27,403 nt of DNA from CAIOYC01 sp964243985 (lineage in GTDB: Bacteria > Pseudomonadota > Alphaproteobacteria > Caulobacterales > Caulobacteraceae). The DNA lies in contig CAXTHJ010000038.1 of the NCBI GenBank assembly GCA_964243985.1, positions 1-27,403 on the forward strand, read 5' to 3'. The notes under the pieces were generated by a model. It made no database searches. It was not told the DNA's origin and saw nothing but the letters and a program-made list of their open reading frames with translations. The position numbers and the translations under genes are program-made. Shown here one piece after another: positions 22,301 to 27,403 of this stretch (position 1 is its first letter; each line of letters starts with the position of its first letter).

Positions 22301-22597
22301 CGGATAAACCAGTACATCGGGCGCGCCACATAGGAACCGGAGCCGACAACCGACGATATAGCCGTCGTAATTGAAGCTTAGCCCCTTTTCCTCCGCTTCT
22401 TTGCCAAGGCTTATGAGCTTTGAGTAAGGCCGCACCACTCCAGCCAAAGTGTTGATGTCGGTGATAGCGAAGCCTGAGTAACCGAGATCGAGGGCGGTTT
22501 CGGTCAGCTCCTCAGGTCGCGACGCCCCTTGCAGGAAGGAGAAGCAACTCGTGATCGCCAGTTCCACATAGGCGGGCGCGGCGGGCGGCGGCGTCAT
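19325..22597 (-). CDS. dnaE2: Error-prone DNA polymerase DnaE2 (ImuC)
   Basis: This 1090-residue C-family polymerase does SOS mutagenesis and lesion bypass together with ImuA and ImuB. It has an N-terminal PHP domain in which the usual LHxHS-type metal motif reads VELAITSCFSF, the acidic catalytic cluster PDIDVDFEHERRE (394-406), the fingers region with GQGRGSAANSVVCFCLG, EGFGSYGFPESHAASFA, and a C-terminal OB fold (GKVCFITLEDESGVANLVV). The ATG at 22597 overlaps the imuB stop in ATGA, indicating coupling; the longer frame upstream is a shadow of imuB. Expression should follow the LexA box at 25735-25749. It is the last gene of the operon. Confidence 0.96.
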   Translation of the reverse strand: MTPPPAAPAYVELAITSCFSFLQGASRPEELTETALDLGYSGFAITDINTLAGVVRPYSKLISLGKEAEEKGLSFNYDGYIVGCRLRFLCGAPDVLVYPQDREGYARLSRLLTRGNTGAQTEKGDCKLILDDLLNDTQGLLLALVAPPQPDDRLAGHMDRLLKSAPDRVWLAAHMGYGPMDGRRLDGLADTAARTGAKLLAVGDVLYHAPVRRELQDVMTCIREHVSLETAGILLQPNAERHLKRREEIARLYRDHPEAIAETVRLAALCRFRLKDLEYEYPHEPTPLGKTSQQHLEDLAWAGAAWRYPEGVPEKVCENLKAEFALIEERRYAPYFLTVHDVVKYARDQHILCQGRGSAANSVVCFCLGVTAVNPMETDLLFARFVSSERDEPPDIDVDFEHERREDVIQYIYRRYGRHRAAICATVIHYRPRSAIREVGKVLGLTEDVTGALAGTVWGSWGDGLPADHIRQTGLDPDNPIIRRAVRLASELMGFPRHLSQHVGGFVLTERRLDEIVPIANAAMDDRTFIEWDKDDIDALKIMKVDVLALGMLTCIKKAFALLEAHGTALGDMADLPPDQPDVYAMISNADTIGVFQIESRAQMSMLPRLKPAKFYDLVIEVAIVRPGPIQGDMVHPYLRRRSGLETVDFPHPAPQYPQDELNKVLGRTLGVPLFQEQAMQLAIVAAEFKPDMADGLRRAMATFRNVGTIQNYGVLMVEGMVRRGYERAFAERCFKQIEGFGSYGFPESHAASFAKLVYVSAYLKCRHPAVFAAALLNSQPMGFYAPAQIVRDAREHGVQVRPVDVEHSAWDCTLEEGELDKPALRLGFRQIDGFSEAWAQRLIDARGEGFGGFDHLVRRSGLTRAQLQRLADADAMRSIGLDRRQALWQVRGVARLAPAPLLRNLPDEEIMVDLPALGLAQHVLADYQTTRLSLKAHPMSFFRQAFADEGFFACASLARLGDKARAAAAGVVLVRQRPGTGKVCFITLEDESGVANLVVMPDVFDKYRRVIMSARLLAVHGRIQKSPEGIVHLRAHRLIDRTAELKGLDQEADLFKSLAHADHVKTGGPTGGSRHPRNVRVILPSRDFH

Positions 22598-24240
22598 GGA
22601 AAAAGGCCGTGCAGAAACCAGCGGGGCGGGGCGCCCGACCGGTAAAAGCCCTCGCGAAACACCCAATACCGACGACCCTGATCGTCCTCGACCCGGTAAT
22701 AGTCGCGGATATCGCGGTCTGGGGCGGGCGCGAGGTCACCCAACAGATGCGCTGATCCGTCCGCCGCCTTCTCCGCTTCATCACGGCGCTCCCCTTCGGC
22801 CTTCGGCTCCTCGGCGCGCCACCACTCCCAGGCGATTCGTTCCGGACCTTCGGCCCGCGTCACTTTGTGGGTTGTGCGCCGCCAGGTGAACTGCTGCGGC
22901 GGATCCTCCGGCACGCCGGCGATCACCGTGATGGGATGAGGCGGGGTGAACAGGCTCAAAGGGCGAAGCAGGGCGTCGTCATAGACCGCCGCCAGCTCGT
23001 TTTCCCAGGAGACGGTGGAGGCGAACGGCGCCGATTTCACAGCCTGTTCTGGAATGCGGCTTTCGCGGGCGGGCGCGAGACGGCGGATCGCGGCCGACCC
23101 AAGGCGCACCGCGAACCTATCGATCAGGGCGGCGAGATCACCATCGTCGGCGCCCCCCAGGAAGTCACAGGTCTCTCCTTTCGTCTGCTGCACATCCTCC
23201 GCCGTCAGACGCACAAGATCGAAGCCGAAATCCGCCTCCAGGCCCTCGTTGAGCACCGCCAATCGCTCCGAGAACAGGGCGGCGATGCGGGCCGGGTCGC
23301 GGAGGGGGCGGCTGCTTCGCACAAGCAGGCGCTTGCACGCCCCGTCAACCCGGAAGAGGTCGAGCCGGAAGGTTCGCCCACCAACGCCTCTTTGCGCCAA
23401 CCGCTCCGCCAATCGTTCGGCAAGCCAGCGGCAGAGCTTCAGCACCTGATCTTCCAGGGCGATCGGTTCGGCCAATCGGTGTTGGACAAAGAAGGCGGTG
23501 GGCTCGAGGGAAAGGTCTAAGGCCGCGGCGCGCAGACCCAGGATTTCGTCCAGGCGCAGCAGCAGCCGCTCTCCCAACCGGCGCGCTAGAGTGGCGCGAG
23601 GCAGATCAAGGATTTGCCCCACCCGGCGCAATCCGAGACGGTGCAGCACGCCAAGGCTTTCACTATCCAGGCGGAGGGCGGCGGCGGGAAGGTCGCGGAC
23701 GGACACGGGGGCTTGTGGATCGCCGTGGCGGGCGAGCGCCCAGGCAAGCCCTGGAGTTTGCGCCACGCCGGTGCGGACGCTGATTCTCTGTCGCTGCAAG
23801 TGAGCCGAAAGGTGGTCGATCAGAGCGGTCTCGCCCCCGAACAAGGCTTGCGTTCCAGTGATGTCCAGGTGGACGCCGTCCGGCGGATCAAGGGCGAAGG
23901 CGGGGGTGTAGCGGCGGCAAGCCTCCCCGATCGCGACAAGAAAAACCTGATCGGCGGTGGGATCGGCGTCGATTACGGCGAGCTCTGGAACCCGCGCCCG
24001 AGCGGCGGCGAGTGGAAGACCAACGTCCAGACCAAGGGCCTCGGCCGCCTCGTCCAGGGCCGCCAGGCGAAGGGTGTTATCCCGCTTGGCGATAAGCGCC
24101 AAAGGAGACTGCGGCGTCTTGCAGGATCGCCTGACTCGATCGACCGAGAGCCGGGGAAGCCACAGGTGCAGCCAGCGGCGTTGAGGCGACATCACCGCCG
24201 CAACGGACGCCGAAGCCGGCCGATCTGAAGGCGCGGTCAT
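22594..24240 (-). CDS. imuB: ImuB, Y-family polymerase-like protein without catalytic residues
   Basis: The 548-residue product has a Y-family polymerase fold starting at RRWLHLWLPRLSVDRV, but the carboxylates of active Y polymerases are missing: the first motif has no DMD-like sequence, and the DE of SIDEAYLD-like motifs reads PDGVHLD. This matches ImuB, which acts as a hub joining DnaE2, ImuA and the beta clamp. RPLSLFTPP, about 115 residues from the end, is a likely clamp-binding motif. The ATG at 24240 is supported by GGAG six bases upstream; an ATG at 24192 (MSPQRRWLHL) is nearer the conserved start. Either choice overlaps imuA by more than 100 bases in another frame. Confidence 0.92.
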   Translation of the reverse strand: MTAPSDRPASASVAAVMSPQRRWLHLWLPRLSVDRVRRSCKTPQSPLALIAKRDNTLRLAALDEAAEALGLDVGLPLAAARARVPELAVIDADPTADQVFLVAIGEACRRYTPAFALDPPDGVHLDITGTQALFGGETALIDHLSAHLQRQRISVRTGVAQTPGLAWALARHGDPQAPVSVRDLPAAALRLDSESLGVLHRLGLRRVGQILDLPRATLARRLGERLLLRLDEILGLRAAALDLSLEPTAFFVQHRLAEPIALEDQVLKLCRWLAERLAERLAQRGVGGRTFRLDLFRVDGACKRLLVRSSRPLRDPARIAALFSERLAVLNEGLEADFGFDLVRLTAEDVQQTKGETCDFLGGADDGDLAALIDRFAVRLGSAAIRRLAPARESRIPEQAVKSAPFASTVSWENELAAVYDDALLRPLSLFTPPHPITVIAGVPEDPPQQFTWRRTTHKVTRAEGPERIAWEWWRAEEPKAEGERRDEAEKAADGSAHLLGDLAPAPDRDIRDYYRVEDDQGRRYWVFREGFYRSGAPPRWFLHGLFP

Positions 24241-24946
24241 GGCTGCTCCACTCCAAAGTCCAGCGGCCGGTCTGTCCATGACGATTGCGGACGAGCTCCA
24301 CATTGAGGGCCGGCGCGCCGAGCCGTCGCTTGGGAGCGAGACCGGGCGCCGAGGCGATGCGCCAGCGGGTCAGGGCGGCGCTGGTGGCGATCAGGTGGGG
24401 GATGGTCAGGAAGGCGAGACTATGGGCCTTCGCCGCCGCTAGGTTGAACCGGCGGGTGACGGACAGGTCCGCCAACGCCGCGCCATCCCAAAGATCACCG
24501 ATCAAGACCTCAGGCGTTCGCACACGGAGCGCTTCATTGAGGAGCCTTAAAACCTCGGCGCCGTCTGGAGCTTGCACGAAGACCATCCGCCCTGGATCGA
24601 CCCCCAAGGCATGGAGCCCAGGGCCATAAACCCCGCCACCTTCCCTCAGGGCGGATGCCTCCTGAACCACAAGGACAGTGGCTCTCGGCCGCAATTCGAA
24701 CCAGCGGGCCATAAGGAAGGCGGTGAAGGCGCGCGCCGCCAATGGATCGGCTCCGGCGCCGGCGATCTGGTGCGATCCCCAGGCAAGACCCCCGGGAAGG
24801 CGACGGTCGATTTCAGGGTCTCCGAGCGACAACCCCGAGCCAAGCAAAGATGCAGGATCGTCCAAACGGAGGGGAGAGCCGCCCGCAACCCCCTCGAGCC
24901 GTTCGATACGGCGGCGCAGATGCGTGATCTTAGGATCGGTGACCAT
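24077..24946 (-). CDS. imuA: ImuA, SOS mutasome RecA-like protein
   Basis: The 289-residue protein fits ImuA (RecA/SulA-like): LRRRIERLEG at the start, LPGGLAWGSHQIAGAGADP in place of a Walker loop, a middle part with VLVVQEASALREGGGVYGPGL, and NVELVRNRHGQTGRWTLEW near the end. ImuA helps ImuB and DnaE2 in damage-induced mutagenesis, probably at RecA-coated DNA. The ATG is at 24946. It begins 18 bases after the stop of the endonuclease III-like gene, so the two are probably co-transcribed. The last ~55 residues are low in conservation and lie inside the coding region of imuB. Confidence 0.88.
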   Translation of the reverse strand: MVTDPKITHLRRRIERLEGVAGGSPLRLDDPASLLGSGLSLGDPEIDRRLPGGLAWGSHQIAGAGADPLAARAFTAFLMARWFELRPRATVLVVQEASALREGGGVYGPGLHALGVDPGRMVFVQAPDGAEVLRLLNEALRVRTPEVLIGDLWDGAALADLSVTRRFNLAAAKAHSLAFLTIPHLIATSAALTRWRIASAPGLAPKRRLGAPALNVELVRNRHGQTGRWTLEWSSHDRAFRSAGFGVRCGGDVASTPLAAPVASPALGRSSQAILQDAAVSFGAYRQAG

Positions 24947-24964
24947 GATAAGCCGCTCATCGCG

Positions 24965-25711
24965 CTACCGCGGCCTGACGTGCAGGCGTGCCACGTTCGA
25001 GCGTTCCGGCGGGTCGCGGCGCTGGCAGGCGGCGGCCACGGGGCAGGCGCCGCAGCGGGCCCAACTGTGGGTGCAGCGCAGCTGTCCCAGCCGCTTCATC
25101 AGCCAGTGCAGCTCATAGAAATCCTCCGCCGTCCAGGCGTCCGGCGCGAGGCTCATCAGGATGCGGCCGGCGTCCTCCGGCGTGCTCTTTTCCGGGACAA
25201 GGCCGTAGCGCCTGGCGACGCGGTGGACGTGGGTGTCGACCACCATGATGCGCATCTCCAGGCGGGAGAAATTCAGCACCGCCGCGCCCACCTTCGCCCC
25301 GACGCCGTCGAGGGTCTTCAGCCAGGCGTGCGCCTGCTCCACCGGCCAGTCGCCCAGAAAGTCGAGCTTCAGCGCGCCGGTCTGGCGGCGGATCAGCTTC
25401 AAGGTGGAGGAGAGCCAGTCCGCCTTCTCATCGGCATAGGTGACGGGGCACAGAAGATCGCGCACCTCCTCCATCGGCGCGTCGGCCAAATCGTTCCAAT
25501 CGGGATAGCGGAACTTCAGCCGATCGTAGGTGGCCTGGTAGTCCTCGTCATGAGTGCGGGAGCTGATCAGGGATTTCACCAGCTGGTCCATCGGGCTGAG
25601 CCGCCCGCCGCCCGAGCCGAAGGAGCCGAAACCGGACACCAGCCGGCGGCGAAACTGCGCCAGATCGAGGCTCACATCCGACACGTCGCCGAAATTCAGG
25701 GAAAACTGCAT
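24965..25711 (-). CDS. Endonuclease III-like DNA glycosylase (HhH-GPD, 4Fe-4S)
   Basis: The 248-residue protein is a helix-hairpin-helix GPD base-excision enzyme. The hairpin LDGVGAKVGAAVLNF holds Lys140, matching the catalytic Lys120 of E. coli Nth, and VVDTHVHRVARR holds Asp159, matching Asp138. C213, C220, C223 and C229 form the C-x6-C-x2-C-x5-C cluster motif exactly as in Nth. It should remove oxidised pyrimidines and cut abasic sites. It has about 30 extra N-terminal residues and its own sequence character, so it may be a second paralogue rather than the housekeeping nth. The ATG at 25711 has GGAGG 7 bases upstream. A LexA box lies 24-38 bases upstream and imuA follows 18 bases downstream. 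Confidence 0.92.
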   Translation of the reverse strand: MQFSLNFGDVSDVSLDLAQFRRRLVSGFGSFGSGGGRLSPMDQLVKSLISSRTHDEDYQATYDRLKFRYPDWNDLADAPMEEVRDLLCPVTYADEKADWLSSTLKLIRRQTGALKLDFLGDWPVEQAHAWLKTLDGVGAKVGAAVLNFSRLEMRIMVVDTHVHRVARRYGLVPEKSTPEDAGRILMSLAPDAWTAEDFYELHWLMKRLGQLRCTHSWARCGACPVAAACQRRDPPERSNVARLHVRPR

Positions 25712-25734
25712 GGCTCATCCTCCGGCGGAAATAA

Positions 25735-25749
25735 GAACATAACAGGAAC
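25735..25749 (-). promoter_or_regulatory. LexA (SOS) box
   Basis: GAACATAACAGGAAC is a perfect GAAC-N7-GAAC, the LexA operator known in Caulobacter and other alphaproteobacteria (GTTC-N7-GTTC on the minus strand). It is centred about 31 bases upstream of the endonuclease III-like ATG, where a promoter would lie, and controls the minus-strand operon that ends with dnaE2. It is about 100 bases from glpD, so an effect on that gene is unlikely. Confidence 0.88.
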
Positions 25750-25779
25750 ATAATGTCGAATCGTTAAGCTCGCTTTTGC

Positions 25780-25797
25780 ATGAAAAGTTTCCTTCAT
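25780..25797. promoter_or_regulatory. Imperfect palindrome upstream of glpD
   Basis: ATGAA and TTCAT arms are separated by 8 bases (25780-25797), about 48 bases before the glpD start and within the divergent promoter region. It could be an operator for glpD, for example for a GlpR-like repressor, but the arms are only 5 bp. Confidence 0.2.
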
Positions 25798-25844
25798 AAG
25801 CAGGGCGCCTTAGAAGAACCCTACAGACTCAAGGATTTCCGCTC

Positions 25845-27386
25845 TTGCCCGCATCTGTCGATTTCGATCTGGCCGTCATCGGCGGCGGGGTGAACGGGTG
25901 CGGGATCGCGCGCGATGCGGCCGGGCGGGGCGCCAAGGTGGTGCTGTTCGAGAAGGGCGATCTGGCCGGCGCGACCTCCTCGGCGTCCACCAAGCTGATC
26001 CACGGCGGGCTCAGGTATCTGGAATTCTACGAGTTTCGGCTGGTGCACGAGGCCTTGGCGGAGCGGGCGGTGATCTGGCGCATCTCGCCGCATTTGACCC
26101 TCCCCCTGCGGTTCGTGCTGCCCCACCACGACGGCCTGCGGCCCCGCTGGATGCTGCGGATCGGACTGTTTCTATACGACCACCTCGGCAAGCTGGGGGG
26201 ATTGAGGACGGCCGAGAGTTTAGACCTGACCAAAGATGTCGCCGGCAAGCCTTTGAAATCGCAATACAAGAACGGGTTCGCCTATACCGATTGCCAAACC
26301 GACGACGCCCGCCTGGTGGTGCTGAACGCCATGGACGCCAAGGCGCGGGGCGCGGATATCCGCGTGCGGACCAAGGTGGTTTCGGCGGTCCGGGCGGCGG
26401 ACGGATGGACCATCACCACGGAAGACGCGGCGGGCGCGCATATCACCACTACGGCGCGGGTGCTGGTGAACGCGGCCGGCCCTTGGGTCAACGCCGTGCT
26501 GGATCTCGCCAAAATGGAGAAACCCTCCGGCGTCAGGCTGGTGCAGGGCAGCCATATCGTCACCCGGAAACTCTACGACCACGACCGCGCCTATATCTTC
26601 CAGAACGCCGACAAGCGGATCGTCTTCGCCATCCCCTGGCAGGACGAGTTCACCATGATCGGCACCACCGACCGGGACTGGGCCGCCTCGCCCGAGAAGA
26701 TCGAGGCCAGCAATGAGGAGGTCGCCTATCTCTGCGCCGCCGTGGACGAGTATTTCGAGCGCTCGGTCACGCCGGCCGACGTGGTCTGGACCTGGTCCGG
26801 CGTGCGGGCGCTGGTGGACGACGGCGCCGGCGAGGCGCGGCAGGCGACGCGGGATTACGTGCTGAGCCTGGATGCGCCGGCGGGGCAGGCGCCGGTGCTG
26901 TCGGTCTACGGCGGCAAGATCACCACCTATCGGCGGCTGGCCGAGGCGGCGATGAAGAAGCTCCGCCCTCACCTGCCCGCCGCCGCCACGCCGAGTTGGA
27001 CCGGCAAGGCGCCGCTGCCCGGCGGCGAATTCCCGCGCACGGGGTTCGAGGTGTTGGTCGGGGAGATTATGGAGCGCCACCCCTTCCTGGCGCCGCCCCA
27101 CGCCCGCCGCCTCGCCCGCAGCTATGGCACCCGCGCCTTCGCCCTCTTGGACGGCGTTCAAGGCTGGAACGACCTCGGCGAAGTCTTCGTCGCCGACCTC
27201 ACCGCGCGGGAGGTCGACTACCTGATGGACCACGAATGGGCGCGAACGGCGGAGGACGTGCTGGTGCGGCGGTCTAAGCTGAACCTCCACGCCGGCGCGG
27301 GAGATGCGGGAAGGTTAGAGGCGTATATGGCGGCGAGGCTGACCCATGAGAGCCGCCAAGCAGCGGACCTTCGTGATGGCGGCTGA
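25845..27386 (+). CDS. glpD: Aerobic glycerol-3-phosphate dehydrogenase
   Basis: The 513-residue FAD enzyme oxidises sn-glycerol 3-phosphate to dihydroxyacetone phosphate at the inner membrane and passes electrons to quinone. It has the dinucleotide-binding motif DLAVIGGGVNGCGIARDAAG, the signature STKLIHGGLRYLE, RALVDDGAG, SVYGGKITTYRRLAE, and the alpha-helical C-terminal domain (VADLTAREVDYLMDHEWART). Length is normal for the family. The start is a TTG at 25845 with AAGGA 9 bases upstream. It is divergent from the SOS operon. No glpF, glpK or glpR is seen in the window. Confidence 0.96.
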   Translation: MPASVDFDLAVIGGGVNGCGIARDAAGRGAKVVLFEKGDLAGATSSASTKLIHGGLRYLEFYEFRLVHEALAERAVIWRISPHLTLPLRFVLPHHDGLRPRWMLRIGLFLYDHLGKLGGLRTAESLDLTKDVAGKPLKSQYKNGFAYTDCQTDDARLVVLNAMDAKARGADIRVRTKVVSAVRAADGWTITTEDAAGAHITTTARVLVNAAGPWVNAVLDLAKMEKPSGVRLVQGSHIVTRKLYDHDRAYIFQNADKRIVFAIPWQDEFTMIGTTDRDWAASPEKIEASNEEVAYLCAAVDEYFERSVTPADVVWTWSGVRALVDDGAGEARQATRDYVLSLDAPAGQAPVLSVYGGKITTYRRLAEAAMKKLRPHLPAAATPSWTGKAPLPGGEFPRTGFEVLVGEIMERHPFLAPPHARRLARSYGTRAFALLDGVQGWNDLGEVFVADLTAREVDYLMDHEWARTAEDVLVRRSKLNLHAGAGDAGRLEAYMAARLTHESRQAADLRDGG

Positions 27387-27403
27387 GGGTGGGTGTCAGA
27401 CAC

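Noticed and set aside
20174..22333. Open frame of 719 codons opposite dnaE2
   Set aside because: It mirrors the codon bias of dnaE2 and has no recognisable domain or start signal.
1..27403. CRISPR array, IS element or integrase
   Set aside because: No regularly spaced direct repeats, transposase or integrase-like protein was seen on either strand.

Overview
This is a GC-rich bacterial chromosome segment, most likely from an alphaproteobacterium of the Caulobacteraceae type (Caulobacter, Phenylobacterium or Brevundimonas). The signs are an imuA-imuB-dnaE2 cassette, a LexA box of the alphaproteobacterial GAAC-N7-GAAC form, methylmalonyl-CoA mutase split into two subunits, a DUF2793 phage-like protein and a DNA topoisomerase IB. 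The genus is an inference. Gene order is mostly chromosomal housekeeping interrupted by phage-derived modules.

Left part (1-5385): the 3' part of a serine-hydrolase-fold membrane protein whose catalytic motifs look eroded; a RusA-type Holliday junction resolvase; a compact, heavily structured transcription unit with an extreme Shine-Dalgarno, a 20-codon ORF and a strong terminator (2346-2524); a GH24 lysozyme joined to a proline-rich linker and C-terminal membrane helices; tRNA-Leu(GAG); a solitary FliN-like SpoA protein; and lipB, followed by an intergenic palindromic repeat.

Middle part (5385-16691): propionyl-CoA carboxylase alpha (pccA) and methylmalonyl-CoA mutase (mutA, mutB) form the propionyl-CoA to succinyl-CoA route. 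Between them lie a five-gene phage or gene-transfer-agent-like cassette on the minus strand (DUF2793 protein, small virion-like protein, beta-helix spike, endolysin, holin-like protein) and a nitronate monooxygenase-type flavoprotein. Both pccA and mutA have an inverted repeat directly abutting the chosen start codon.

Right part (16710-27403): a DUF4112 membrane protein; rlmJ, whose conserved N-terminus can only be reached from a CTG codon; topoisomerase IB; then a minus-strand DNA damage operon. That operon reads endonuclease III-like glycosylase, imuA, imuB, dnaE2, with a perfect GAAC-N7-GAAC LexA box just upstream of the first gene. A base-excision enzyme therefore appears to head the SOS mutasome operon. 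glpD is transcribed divergently from it.

The strongest candidates for something undescribed are the structured RNA/micro-ORF at 2346-2524, the SOS operon headed by an endonuclease III-like enzyme, and the spike-lysis cassette set between pccA and mutAB.
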